Shown one piece after another: positions 1 through 8,177 of a stretch of DNA of 64,000 nucleotides. Every line of letters begins with the position of its first letter. Position 1 is the stretch's first letter. The DNA comes from Vreelandella zhanjiangensis DSM 21076 (lineage in GTDB: Bacteria; Pseudomonadota; Gammaproteobacteria; Pseudomonadales; Halomonadaceae), in assembly GCF_000377665.1 (NCBI RefSeq), contig NZ_KB898652.1:186001-250000 (forward strand). The letters are read 5' to 3'. A program made the position numbers and the translations under genes. A model generated the notes under the pieces. The model did not search any database. It was not told the DNA's origin and saw only the letters and a program-made list of their open reading frames with translations.

Positions 1-159
1 AGCATCGTCAGTCGGTGTTGACGTATCGATATCCACAGGTTCGGGCTCGACAGCCACTGGCTCAGAATTTCTCATGCCAATTGAAATTCCCAAATAGCCA
101 ATCACTAGCGCCACCACCACTAATACGCCTGCTAAAATCATCATCATTCGACTGTTCAA
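1..159 (-). CDS. cpaB: Flp pilus assembly protein CpaB/RcpC-like, N-terminal part (runs off the left edge)
   Basis: Only 53 codons are in the window. The reading frame starts with TTG at 157-159, preceded on its strand by AAGGGGA with 7 bases between, a good ribosome binding site. The peptide has a short N-terminus (NSRMMM), one hydrophobic helix (about residues 8-30) and then an acidic Pro/Glu/Val stretch. CpaB/RcpC proteins have this plan (N-terminal anchor followed by SAF domains that lie outside the window) and usually begin the tad operon. The identification rests mainly on context: it faces away from flp and the tadE/tadG-like genes. An in-frame ATG at 145-147 is an alternative start. 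Any other single-anchor envelope protein cannot be excluded from 53 residues. Confidence 0.55.
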   Translation of the reverse strand, partial: MNSRMMMILAGVLVVVALVIGYLGISIGMRNSEPVAVEPEPVDIDTSTPTDDA

Positions 160-596
160 GACCACGTCCCCTTATTGTGGTGTTCAAGCATGCTACAGAC
201 GATGCGCACTACTGCGTCTTTTCTAATACCCTGCCCTTCCCAGCGCCATATCTAACTATTTAACTTAAAAGCAATAACTTAACAACACTTAATCTGAAAA
301 ATCTAATACTCACTACAACGTTGAATTGGTTACTTCCACTAGAGACTTTATCTTAACCTCGCCATACTAAGACAATAAATCCGACTAGAAACTTTCTATT
401 ACAAAACAACACAAACCTAAGATTACTTACTTTTCATATGCTTACAAATCTAGCCATTATTCATTAATAAAATTCACTAAATTAAGCTAGCTGGATTGGT
501 TTTTATAGTTCTATGATCATTATAGCAAGATGCTCAACACCGACATGGCTAAAGCATTATATCCATACCTTACTTTCAATACCGGGGGCTATCCAT
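160..596. other. AT-rich divergent intergenic region between cpaB-like gene and flp
   Basis: About 437 bases without a supported gene. It is much more AT-rich than the rest of the window. It must carry the promoters for the leftward cpaB-like gene and the rightward flp gene. Upstream of flp, TTGGTT near 496 and TTATAG near 520 are about 18 bases apart and could be a weak sigma-70 promoter. No strong operator was found. The open frame at 15-263 has no homology signal and overlaps cpaB antisense, so it is not called. Confidence 0.5.
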
Positions 597-791
597 ATGA
601 AAATCTTTACTTTTTTATACAGCTACATGGCAACCCTTCATCATGATGCCAAAGGTGCTTCTGCTATTGAGTACGCTATTATTGCTGGCTTAATTGCTGT
701 TGCACTTATTGCCGGAGTTGCAGTTCTGGCCGGTGGACTTGATGAGTTTTTTGCTTTTATAGCAAACACATTACCTAGCGGTCCTGAATGA
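597..791 (+). CDS. flp: Flp/Fap type IVb prepilin
   Basis: A 64-residue prepilin. The short leader ends in Gly followed by ASAIEYA, the Flp-type processing site with Glu at +5 and Tyr at +6 of the mature chain. A hydrophobic helix (AIIAGLIAVALIAGVAVLAG) follows, then a short tail. The prepilin peptidase TadV/CpaA would cut after the Gly. The ATG at 597 is chosen over an upstream start in the same frame because GGGGG lies 8 bases before it and it gives the standard length. It is followed by a hairpin and then the TadE-like gene, so it is the first and probably most abundant product of this transcript. Flp pilins build the adhesive Tad pilus used for surface attachment and biofilm. Confidence 0.88.
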   Translation: MKIFTFLYSYMATLHHDAKGASAIEYAIIAGLIAVALIAGVAVLAGGLDEFFAFIANTLPSGPE

Positions 792-868
792 ATCTAACTA
801 TTAATTTAAATTCAAAATAGTTATTACTTAAAGCTCAATAAAATCTACACCTGTCTTAAATTGAGACG

Positions 869-895
869 AGCCAGCTAGCCTTCAGATAGCTGGCT
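869..895 (+). terminator. Hairpin after flp (attenuator or mRNA stabiliser)
   Basis: A perfect 9-bp stem AGCCAGCTA/TAGCTGGCT with a 9-base loop, then AT-rich sequence without a strong T-run. It sits between the pilin gene and the minor-pilin genes, where partial termination or 3' protection would raise pilin mRNA over the downstream genes. Confidence 0.55.
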
Positions 896-929
896 AATTA
901 TTAAGAAACTACGGATATTGGCAATCCAC

Positions 930-1373
930 ATGTCACCTTTATCGCTGCAGAAAGGTGCCGCAAGCATAGAGTTTGCGCTTAGCTTCATAATTCTATTAAT
1001 GCTGTTTTATGGCATTGCGGGCTTTAGCATGCCGCTATTAATGAGTGCCAGCTATCAACAGCTTGCTTCGGATACGCTTAGAGAGGGACTGGCGTGGCAA
1101 CACTACCGGCATACGTCAGACACGGAAGTTCAGACGTATGTCGCTTCCCTAATTGAGGAGGCTTGGATGCCCTCGCAATGGGCACAGCCTTGTGAGGGCA
1201 ACAGCCAGTTTCTGAACATTGAGCAGGCAAGCGGCATATGGCAGGTGTGCTTACGTCATCCTTCCCCAAGCAGCATACTGCCGCCCATCCGGCTATTGGG
1301 CTGGGAGTTCCCACCACTTCCCGATCAGATTGTGGGGTTCGCTATCCTGCATACCCGTGAGGTAGCGCCGTAA
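930..1373 (+). CDS. tadE: TadE-like minor pseudopilin
   Basis: About 147 residues. The N-terminus has KGAASIEFALSFIILLMLFYG, the TadE pattern: a Gly-x4-Glu type processing motif (G-A-A-S-I-E-F) and a hydrophobic helix. A globular part with two Cys residues (QPCEG and QVCLRH) follows. TadE and TadF are prepilin-peptidase-processed pseudopilins needed for Tad pilus assembly. The ATG at 930 places the processing motif 8-9 residues in; a TTG at 918 in the same frame is the alternative and neither has a strong ribosome binding site. The C-terminus ends in a Phe-Pro-Pro-Leu-Pro segment that also appears (Leu-Pro-Pro-Leu-Pro) in the second TadE-like protein at 3594-4109, suggesting duplication. Confidence 0.75.
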   Translation: MSPLSLQKGAASIEFALSFIILLMLFYGIAGFSMPLLMSASYQQLASDTLREGLAWQHYRHTSDTEVQTYVASLIEEAWMPSQWAQPCEGNSQFLNIEQASGIWQVCLRHPSPSSILPPIRLLGWEFPPLPDQIVGFAILHTREVAP

Positions 1374-1423
1374 CGTTGAATACCTTTTTCCGCTAATGCT
1401 TAGTTTTTAAAAGGTAGGCCAAT

Positions 1424-3604
1424 ATGCACCACTCACGTTACGGCTCGTTTGATTCTACTCGGCAACAGGGGGTGGTCAGCGTCCTTACCGCGTTTTTGCT
1501 GGTACTACTTATTACTGTATTAGCTTTGGTGATTGATACAGGCCGCCTTTATCTTGAACAGCGTAACCTGCAAAAAATTGCCGATATGGCAGCGCTGGAT
1601 GCGATTGCCCGCCTGCCCAGAGGTTATTGTGCAGGCCGGTTAGGCTTAGCAGAACAGTTCGCTGCTGAATCCGCTTCGCTGCATGGGTTTACGCCCAACG
1701 CGCAAAAAACGTTAGTTACTAGATGCGCCAATATCACTAGCCAGGATGGCCTGCGTAATGTCGCACTTAACCCAGCCGGTTCAGGGCTCCGCGTAGATGT
1801 CTCGCATGAAGTGCCTGCTAGTTTGATCGCTCAAGGTGGATCGCTACTTAGCGATGCTTTTAGCGGCAATGTGATACTGCGTGCTGATGCCGCCGCTCAG
1901 CGCAATGAGCCTATAGCATCATTTTCTGTAAGTAACCGCCTATTAAGCCTTGATAACGAGAAATTACTTGGGTCACTGCTGAAAAATGTAGGCGCAAACG
2001 TAACCGGGCTTGAACTACTTGGCCCGAGGGGGACATTAAATACGTCCATTACACCCGCAGGGCTTTTAGAAGCCTTAGGAATTGAGGTTAGCGTCGATAA
2101 CTTGGGCGTACTCACGCCAGCATCAATTGCTTCTGCTAGCGGTTTAAAGGTAAGTGAGATTATTAGCGCAAGCGCAGAACTTGTGGGTAATAGCACGCTT
2201 GCAGCCCAACTTAATGCCCTTTCAACTAATCTTGCTTCCTCTACCCTAGCCAACGTTGATTTGTTAGGTGATAACGGCCTACTTCGTTTAAATAGCGGTA
2301 GTCGTGAGGGTACACGTGCAGCATTACAGACTGAGTTGGATCTAGGCGAGCTGCTGGGTTTGGCAGTCATCGCGGGCTCAGGGGAAAAAGCACTTACCGT
2401 ACCCGGGCTTAATTTACTCGGTCTCAGTCTTTCTACCGGTATTACTGAACCTGCGCAGCTGGCAATTGGTTCTGCAAGAACCACTAATCATCCAGGTGTG
2501 AAAGCCCATACAGGGCAAGCGAGACTTTATATCGATATTGATTCGGACAAGATAGCAGGAGTTAGTGCGCTTACACGCCTTATAAGCACTCGAATACATT
2601 TGCCATTGACGATTGATTTAGCTAGCGCAGTGGGCGAACTGGCTAAGATCAATTGCGATACGGAAATACCCACAGTAGATATTGATATCACTTCATCACT
2701 TCTGAACGCCTGCATTGGTGAAATTCCAGGTTCATCGCTTTGGACAAGTTCTGAGAGCTGCGCGGCTCTGACCCTTAATACTCCTTTTGTTACCTTGTTA
2801 GGAGCTACGTTGGTAGGCCCAAACAAAGTAGCTATCGATGGATTAAAAAGCGGGCCACATACCTTTACTCAGATGACCGTTGGTGAGGAGCGGTCCTATC
2901 AGCCAGCTAATTCTCTAGCTATTGGCAGTTTATTAAGCAATATAAATAGCAACTTACTTAATTTATTGAATAACGCAGCACCTTCGGACAATGCTCAGAT
3001 AATCCGCCAAGTTGCCATTGACTATCTTGAAGGGACAAAAAATAGTAACGGCCGATATAACCCCGCAAGAGCGGCTACTTTTATACTTAATGGCGGAACG
3101 AGCTCAAGTGGGCAGATCTTCCCTAAACTAGCCAATACCAATTGGACTGTAGAGAACTATAAATGTAGCTTCAATCTTCTTGGCATATGCCTCTCAAGCA
3201 CTGTAAGTGCTAATTTTTCTGTTGCTTTTGAAGATATGTCGAATACAGGTGGGCTTTTGGCAACGGGCCTATTGCCCTCGACCCGCAATGGATATCTGGC
3301 TTGTGGCGGTCTACTAAGTTCTTTAACGAATTTTCGTAGTTACAACGATTGTGTAAGAGATAACCTAAATTTAATTTTACAACGTAAACCAGGTGGATTG
3401 GATATAACTATCCCGGGCAGTGGTACCGATACAGGCAACCCGGCTAGCTGTAACGGGGTTATATGTAATCTCCTTAGAATCCCATTAAACAGCATTGGCA
3501 AAGTACTTAGCGACCTGATTAACGGTGGGCTTGGCCTTGAATTAGGGCGTACCGACGTCCGCGTCGAATCCATCAGCTGTGGAGTGCCCACCCTTGTTCA
3601 GTAA
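1424..3604 (+). CDS. TadG-like Flp pilus assembly protein
   Basis: 726 residues. The N-terminus matches TadG-like proteins (Pfam Tad / DUF2134 type): a basic start, QQGVVSVLTAFLLVLLITVL as membrane anchor (about residues 14-34), then IDTGRLYLEQRNLQKIADMA, typical of the family. The rest is a long Ser/Asn/Leu-rich, presumably periplasmic region with internal degenerate leucine motifs (LLG, GLL, NLL) and scattered Cys. I see no clear von Willebrand A metal site (DxSxS), which many TadG proteins carry. The ATG at 1424 has AGGTAGG upstream. The gene is clearly AT-richer than the housekeeping genes to the right. It overlaps the next gene by about 11 bases, so they are probably translated together. 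The role in pilus assembly or anchoring is inferred from context and the N-terminus. Confidence 0.72.
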   Translation: MHHSRYGSFDSTRQQGVVSVLTAFLLVLLITVLALVIDTGRLYLEQRNLQKIADMAALDAIARLPRGYCAGRLGLAEQFAAESASLHGFTPNAQKTLVTRCANITSQDGLRNVALNPAGSGLRVDVSHEVPASLIAQGGSLLSDAFSGNVILRADAAAQRNEPIASFSVSNRLLSLDNEKLLGSLLKNVGANVTGLELLGPRGTLNTSITPAGLLEALGIEVSVDNLGVLTPASIASASGLKVSEIISASAELVGNSTLAAQLNALSTNLASSTLANVDLLGDNGLLRLNSGSREGTRAALQTELDLGELLGLAVIAGSGEKALTVPGLNLLGLSLSTGITEPAQLAIGSARTTNHPGVKAHTGQARLYIDIDSDKIAGVSALTRLISTRIHLPLTIDLASAVGELAKINCDTEIPTVDIDITSSLLNACIGEIPGSSLWTSSESCAALTLNTPFVTLLGATLVGPNKVAIDGLKSGPHTFTQMTVGEERSYQPANSLAIGSLLSNINSNLLNLLNNAAPSDNAQIIRQVAIDYLEGTKNSNGRYNPARAATFILNGGTSSSGQIFPKLANTNWTVENYKCSFNLLGICLSSTVSANFSVAFEDMSNTGGLLATGLLPSTRNGYLACGGLLSSLTNFRSYNDCVRDNLNLILQRKPGGLDITIPGSGTDTGNPASCNGVICNLLRIPLNSIGKVLSDLINGGLGLELGRTDVRVESISCGVPTLVQ

Positions 3605-4109
3605 GCAGAGGCAGCGTGGGGCAGTGGCCATTGAGTTCGCTGCCATCTTTATGCTGTTCTTTACTCTGGTGTACGGCATCATCGCGTTTAGTATTCCTGT
3701 GGTTGTGCGCATGGGTTTTCAGCACTACTCCGCCGAAGCCGCTCGCGCCGCGGTGCGGGTCGACACCAGTGTTAACACCACTCAATTTGCCCAGCTGGTT
3801 AGCCAGCAGGTCACCAACCAAGTAACGGCCGGATGGCTGCCAGCAAAGTGGCGAGACAGCTGCCCTGCGCCCAGCGACGGCACCACATGGGCTGCGCTTC
3901 CTTCACACAACGGCCAGCCTTCCTACGGTTATTGGCAAACGGAGGCCAATGCGCGGCCCGGCCGAACACCCCGTTACCGGCTATATGTTTGTCTTCAAAC
4001 CCATGACTCTATCGTGCCGCAAATTGTACTCGGCGATATTGAGCTTCCCCCCCTGCCTAAAGAAAATGGCAGGTCGGTGATTCGCGGCTATACAATGACG
4101 ACTTTTTAA
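3594..4109 (+). CDS. Second TadE-like pseudopilin
   Basis: About 171 residues. The N-terminus QRGAVAIEFAAIFMLFFTLV is the TadE/TadF signature, with Gly followed by A-V-A-I-E-F and a hydrophobic helix; a globular domain with two Cys residues (DSCPAP, YVCLQT) follows. The TTG at 3594 is preferred because GGAG lies 9 bases upstream; GTG at 3579 is the alternative. Either start lies inside the TadG-like gene, so the two are coupled. It resembles the first TadE-like protein in length, Cys placement and the C-terminal Leu-Pro-Pro-Leu-Pro segment. The pair flanking a TadG-like gene probably corresponds to TadE and TadF. GC content rises here towards that of the downstream chromosome. Confidence 0.72.
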   Translation: MFSKQRQRGAVAIEFAAIFMLFFTLVYGIIAFSIPVVVRMGFQHYSAEAARAAVRVDTSVNTTQFAQLVSQQVTNQVTAGWLPAKWRDSCPAPSDGTTWAALPSHNGQPSYGYWQTEANARPGRTPRYRLYVCLQTHDSIVPQIVLGDIELPPLPKENGRSVIRGYTMTTF

Positions 4110-4215
4110 CACGACAAGTGGCTCATTCGCCTTCGCCTAGGCTAAGAACATGATATGGTGGCAACCATTTGCGCACCTACGGGCATACTATTGAAAGCAA
4201 CGGGTAACGACCGCT

Positions 4216-5265
4216 ATGACCGCAACTCCTGCTGCACTGGCTGAACAACATCATTTCCCTCTCAAACGGCTGATCTTACGTTGTGCGGCGAAGCGTTTGC
4301 TGCGGACTCCATTCCCATGGCTGGCATTCGGCATGGGCATCGCAAGCGTTAGCGCATCGGCCGATGCATCGTCGATTGATGAAGCATTATCACAAATACA
4401 GCCGGGCCAGTGCTGGGCGGTCGGAGCCATCAATCCGCGCCCGAAAATCGATACCGTCGAGATCCAGATCAAAGACCAGCAGGCGACTATCGATGTAACG
4501 CCAGCGGAAATAGCCCAGGGGTTCAAGCGTGTTGAAACCCGCGAAGGTACGCTTACTTACCGAATAGAGCCGCCCACGTACCGTACCGTTGAAGAGCGCG
4601 TGATGACCCGCCCGCCGGTTGAGCGTTTTGAAGTCGTCCCCGCCGTGTTTGAAGAACAGCAGCGTACGGTGGTCGTGGAAGAAGGACGACGCTCGCTGGA
4701 ATCCTGTAGCGCAGGCGGTAACTCAACCAGTATGAGTTTCTGCATGCAGGAACACCCGGCCCGTGAAGAGCGTGTCTCCATCCAGGTTATGGTACAACCG
4801 GAAACCACACGTGTGGTGGTTGAGCCCGCCGAGTACACCACGGTAACCCGACAGGTCATCGACAAACCGGCACGCGTCATTGAAGTATGGAACGAGGCCG
4901 ATGAAGCGATGGTACCCACGGAAGATATCGTGTCACCCGCTCGCACGTCACAATCGATCATACCTGCGCAGGTGCGCATGCTGGAGCGCATTGATTACCA
5001 GGGCCCCCCTCAGCTGCAGATGCGCCAGGCAGTATGCGATCCGGATATCACGCCCATTCTAGTCGAGCAGATTCAAACGGCTCTGCGTCAATATGGCTTT
5101 AATCCAGGCTCTGTCGATGGTCGTATGGGACCCCGGACGCTGGAAGCGCTGAGCGCCTTTCAGAATCACCGCGGGTTAGTCCAGGCGGGCCTAACGCTTG
5201 AAAGCCTAAAGAATCTATCTATCCAGAACTCGTCTATCCAGAACCTATCTACTCAGGCGCCTTAA
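4216..5265 (+). CDS. Exported protein with C-terminal peptidoglycan-binding domain
   Basis: 349 residues. A long basic N-terminus leads into a hydrophobic stretch (PFPWLAFGMGIASVSASADA) that looks like a signal peptide, ending near residue 50. The middle contains repeated Val-rich segments of the form PxxYxTVxRxV...PA (for example PPTYRTVEERVMTRPP and PAEYTTVTRQVIDKPA), about 100 residues apart, with Cys residues (GQCWA, ESCSAG, FCMQ, AVCDP). The C-terminus (about 277-333) is a PG_binding_1 domain: LRQYGFNPGSVDGRMGPRTL followed by ALSAFQ. The last residues contain a duplicated SIQN encoded by a 15-bp tandem repeat. It is probably periplasmic and bound to murein; its function is unknown. The ATG at 4216 has only a weak ribosome binding site. 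Confidence 0.7.
   Translation: MTATPAALAEQHHFPLKRLILRCAAKRLLRTPFPWLAFGMGIASVSASADASSIDEALSQIQPGQCWAVGAINPRPKIDTVEIQIKDQQATIDVTPAEIAQGFKRVETREGTLTYRIEPPTYRTVEERVMTRPPVERFEVVPAVFEEQQRTVVVEEGRRSLESCSAGGNSTSMSFCMQEHPAREERVSIQVMVQPETTRVVVEPAEYTTVTRQVIDKPARVIEVWNEADEAMVPTEDIVSPARTSQSIIPAQVRMLERIDYQGPPQLQMRQAVCDPDITPILVEQIQTALRQYGFNPGSVDGRMGPRTLEALSAFQNHRGLVQAGLTLESLKNLSIQNSSIQNLSTQAP
5218..5247 (+). repeat. 15-bp tandem duplication at the 3' end of the peptidoglycan-binding gene
   Basis: Two copies of TCTATCCAGAAC plus 3 variable bases (5218-5232, 5233-5247), in frame and encoding SIQNS / SIQNL just before the stop codon. Confidence 0.8.
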
Positions 5266-5295
5266 GGCGGTCTTACCCGCCAATAGCCAAGCATT

Positions 5296-5327
5296 AGCCC
5301 CGGTGGATTTGAGCCTGCACCGGGGCT
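5296..5327 (+). terminator. Hairpin terminator after the peptidoglycan-binding gene
   Basis: A perfect 10-bp stem AGCCCCGGTG/CACCGGGGCT with a 12-base loop and no clear T-run after it. It overlaps the -35 element of the dapC promoter. Confidence 0.5.
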
Positions 5328-5337
5328 TGCCTATAAT
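5309..5337 (+). promoter_or_regulatory. Predicted sigma-70 promoter of dapC
   Basis: TTGAGC at 5309-5314 and a consensus TATAAT at 5332-5337, separated by exactly 17 bases, 64 bases before the dapC start. The -35 box lies inside the loop and right arm of the preceding hairpin. Confidence 0.65.
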
Positions 5338-5400
5338 TGGCGCCTTCTATTTTTCTCGACAACGTCTAGCAACGCCAGACACGCTATCAACGGACTCGCC

Positions 5401-6597
5401 ATGAACCCTGATCTCGCTGCTCTTCACCCCTATCCGTTTGAAAAGCTGGCCGCGCTCAAAGCCGAATTAACGCCGCCTACCACGTTGGCGCACATCCCAC
5501 TGACCATTGGTGAACCGCAGCATGCGCCTTACCCGAAAGCGCTTGAGGCGTTAGTCGCCCATCAGCTGGAGATGGCCCGCTACCCGGCCACCAATGGCCT
5601 GCTGACGCTGCGCGAAACGCTGGCCCAGTGGGCGACTCAACGGTTTAAGCTGCCGGGGCTGGATGCTGAGCGTCAAGTACTGCCCGTGAACGGCACCCGC
5701 GAAGCCATTTTTGCCTTTGTGCAGGCCGCGCTTGACCGTACACGCCCTGCCAACGTGGTCGTGCCCAATCCGTTTTATCAGATTTACGAAGGCGCAACAC
5801 TTCTGGCCGGTGGCGAGCCGGTTTATTTAAACTGCACCGCTGAAAACGGCTTTCGGCCGGACTTCACCACGCTTAGCGCGGCCAACTGGCGTGATGTGCA
5901 AATCGTGTTTATCTGCTCGCCCGGTAACCCCACCGGCGCGGTTACTTCCATTGATGAGTTCAAACAGCTGATTGCGCTGGCCGATGAGCATGATTTTATC
6001 ATCGCCTCGGATGAGTGTTACTCCGAGCTTTATCTGGATGAACAGACGCCGCCGCCAGGGCTTTTACAGGCCTGCGCAGAGCTTGGCCGCGATGACTATC
6101 GCCGCTGCGTGGTATTTCATTCGCTGTCGAAACGCTCTAACTTACCGGGCCTGCGTTCGGGCTTTGTGGCGGGCGACGCCGCTATTTTGGCGCCGTTTAA
6201 GCGCTATCGCACCTATCACGGCTGTGCCATGTCGTTACCGGTACAGCACGCCTCCATTGCGGCATGGCAGGATGAAGCGCACGTACGTGCCAACCGCGAT
6301 GCCTACCGTGAAAAATTTAGCGCTGTGGTCGATGCGCTAGCCCCGGTAATGGACTTCCCCACGCCGGAGGCAAGCTTTTACCTGTGGCCTGCCGTACCGG
6401 GTGGCGATGATATTGGCTTTACCCAGCGGCTTTTTACCGAGCAGAACGTAAGCGTATTGCCTGGAAGTTTAATGGGCCGCCCTGACGCGCAGGGCATTAA
6501 TCCAGGCGCGGGCCGCCTACGCCTAGCCCTGGTGGCCGAGCTTGCCCCGACCCTTGAAGCCGCGCAGCGTATCCGTCAGCTGATTGAGCGTGGTTAA
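5401..6597 (+). CDS. dapC: Succinyldiaminopimelate transaminase (DapC)
   Basis: 398 residues, a class I/II PLP-dependent aminotransferase of fold type I. Visible are the nucleotide-stacking segment VNGTREAIF, NPFYQIYEG, SPGNPTGAV, SDECYSELY with the pyridine-N Asp (about D204), SLSKRSNLPGLR with the Schiff-base Lys (about K244), and the C-terminal Arg in GRLRLAL. It converts N-succinyl-2-amino-6-ketopimelate to N-succinyl-LL-diaminopimelate in lysine and peptidoglycan synthesis. The assignment as DapC rather than another aminotransferase is strengthened by the following yffB-like, dapD and dapE genes. Its length and the CSPGNPTG context fit the family. Confidence 0.92.
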   Translation: MNPDLAALHPYPFEKLAALKAELTPPTTLAHIPLTIGEPQHAPYPKALEALVAHQLEMARYPATNGLLTLRETLAQWATQRFKLPGLDAERQVLPVNGTREAIFAFVQAALDRTRPANVVVPNPFYQIYEGATLLAGGEPVYLNCTAENGFRPDFTTLSAANWRDVQIVFICSPGNPTGAVTSIDEFKQLIALADEHDFIIASDECYSELYLDEQTPPPGLLQACAELGRDDYRRCVVFHSLSKRSNLPGLRSGFVAGDAAILAPFKRYRTYHGCAMSLPVQHASIAAWQDEAHVRANRDAYREKFSAVVDALAPVMDFPTPEASFYLWPAVPGGDDIGFTQRLFTEQNVSVLPGSLMGRPDAQGINPGAGRLRLALVAELAPTLEAAQRIRQLIERG

Positions 6598-6637
6598 CTC
6601 ACATCTTTACGGCACGAACAGCACGAAAGGAGATACC

Positions 6638-6985
6638 ATGTTTACACTCTATGTCATTGATACCTGCGATACGTGCCGTAAGGCGCGCAAAGCGTTGGAA
6701 GAAAGCGGCATACCGTTCAAAACCCACGATTTGCGCAAAGATGGTTTATCGGCAGGACTACTTGAGCATATTCTGGAGCGGGCTCCGCTTCTTGAAGTCG
6801 TCAATAAGCGCAGCAAGACATGGCGCGACCTTCCTCAGGAAGACAAAGACAGCCTGGACGCCAACTCTGCGCGCCAGTTGCTGCTGAAACACCCGACGCT
6901 GCTTAAACGTCCGCTTCTGGATACCGGCGGTGACGCCATACAAGTGGGTTACCGCGACGGCGATTACGCTAAGATTAGCGGCTGA
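6638..6985 (+). CDS. yffB: ArsC/Spx-family protein YffB
   Basis: 115 residues, full length for the YffB/Spx/ArsC thioredoxin-fold family. The N-terminus is MFTLYVIDTCDTCRKARKAL with a CxxC (C10, C13); GIPFKTHDLRKDGLS and VNKRSKTWRDL are family motifs, and LLKHPTLLKRPLLD near the C-terminus matches the ArsC-like KRP signature. The ATG at 6638 is chosen because AAAGGAG precedes it by 6 bases; the longer frame from 6584 lacks such a site and runs into dapC. In Escherichia coli the same gene sits next to dapE. A glutathione-dependent reductase role has been suggested for the family, but none is shown here. Confidence 0.88.
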   Translation: MFTLYVIDTCDTCRKARKALEESGIPFKTHDLRKDGLSAGLLEHILERAPLLEVVNKRSKTWRDLPQEDKDSLDANSARQLLLKHPTLLKRPLLDTGGDAIQVGYRDGDYAKISG

Positions 6986-7151
6986 TTCAACGCCGCTAAT
7001 GTGCTTGTTTGTATCAACGCTTTTGTACAAATACTTTTATATCAACACCTTGTTAAACCCACACATTGTTATACCGACAGATTATCGTACCGACATTTGG
7101 CTTCTGTTAACTGTTCGGTTAACTACCTTATTAACGACAGGATGAACGTTT

Positions 7152-8177
7152 ATGTTGAGCTTTGCGCTTGGAATTGGCACGCAGAATACTCAAGGCGACT
7201 GGCTGGAAATTTACTACCCGGCACCGCTGTTCAAGCCACAGGAAAGCCTGGTTAACGCTGCCAAAGAAGCGCTCAATGCCCCTCAGGGCAATGCAGCCGT
7301 TAGCTTTTTACCGGAAGACTGCACCCGTTTGGCCAAAGCGCTTGAAGCAGCTGGTCACACGGAACAAGCCGAGCTTGCTGAGTCGCTTGAGGCAAGCCAA
7401 CGCCCGCTGGTAGCGATGTTCATTGAAACGGATCAGGCGCCGCAAACGGCTCCTGAGGTGTACCTTAAGCTCCACCTGTTATCGCATCGCCTGGTCAAGC
7501 CGCATGGTTTGGATCTTACCGGCATGTTCGGCCTGCTGCGCAATATCGCCTGGACCAACGAAGGCGCGATCGATATCGAAGAGCTGCCTGCGCGTCGCCT
7601 GAAAGCGCGCTTGGCCGGTCGTGCGCTATCCGTCGACTGTGTGGATAAATTCCCCAAAATGACCGACTACGTGGTACCGACCGGCATCCGCATTGGCGAT
7701 ACCGCACGGGTACGCCTGGGCGCACACCTGGGTGAAGGCACCACGGTTATGCATGAAGGCTTTGTAAACTTCAATGCTGGCACTGAAGGCCCCGGCATGA
7801 TCGAAGGGCGCATCTCAGCAGGCGTCATGGTCGGCAAGGGCTCTGACCTGGGCGGCGGCTGCTCCACCATGGGTACGCTATCCGGCGGCGGCAATATCGT
7901 CATTAAAGTAGGCGAAGGCTGCCTGATCGGTGCCAATGCTGGTATTGGCATTCCGCTGGGCGATCGCTGCACGGTCGAATCCGGCCTGTACATCACCGCA
8001 GGCACCAAAGTAGCCCTGCTGGATGACGAAGGCAACGAGGTTAAAACCCTGGCCGCACGCGAACTGGCAGGCCAAAACGACCTGTTACTGCGCCGTAACT
8101 CTAAAAATGGCCGTGTTGAGTGCCTGACCAATAAAAGCGCCATCGCGCTGAACGAGGCGCTGCATGCCCATAACTGA
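7152..8177 (+). CDS. dapD: 2,3,4,5-tetrahydropyridine-2,6-dicarboxylate N-succinyltransferase (DapD)
   Basis: 341 residues, the long DapD form known from Pseudomonas. The N-terminal domain is followed by a left-handed beta-helix made of hexapeptide turns, visible as [39 protein letters not shown] and [20 protein letters not shown]. It transfers succinyl from succinyl-CoA to tetrahydrodipicolinate, the step before DapC. The ATG at 7152 has AGGA 9 bases upstream. It lies between the yffB-like gene and dapE and overlaps dapE by 14 bases, so they are translationally coupled. The gap before it (6986-7151) is relatively AT-rich and may hold its own promoter. Confidence 0.94.
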   Translation: MLSFALGIGTQNTQGDWLEIYYPAPLFKPQESLVNAAKEALNAPQGNAAVSFLPEDCTRLAKALEAAGHTEQAELAESLEASQRPLVAMFIETDQAPQTAPEVYLKLHLLSHRLVKPHGLDLTGMFGLLRNIAWTNEGAIDIEELPARRLKARLAGRALSVDCVDKFPKMTDYVVPTGIRIGDTARVRLGAHLGEGTTVMHEGFVNFNAGTEGPGMIEGRISAGVMVGKGSDLGGGCSTMGTLSGGGNIVIKVGEGCLIGANAGIGIPLGDRCTVESGLYITAGTKVALLDDEGNEVKTLAARELAGQNDLLLRRNSKNGRVECLTNKSAIALNEALHAHN

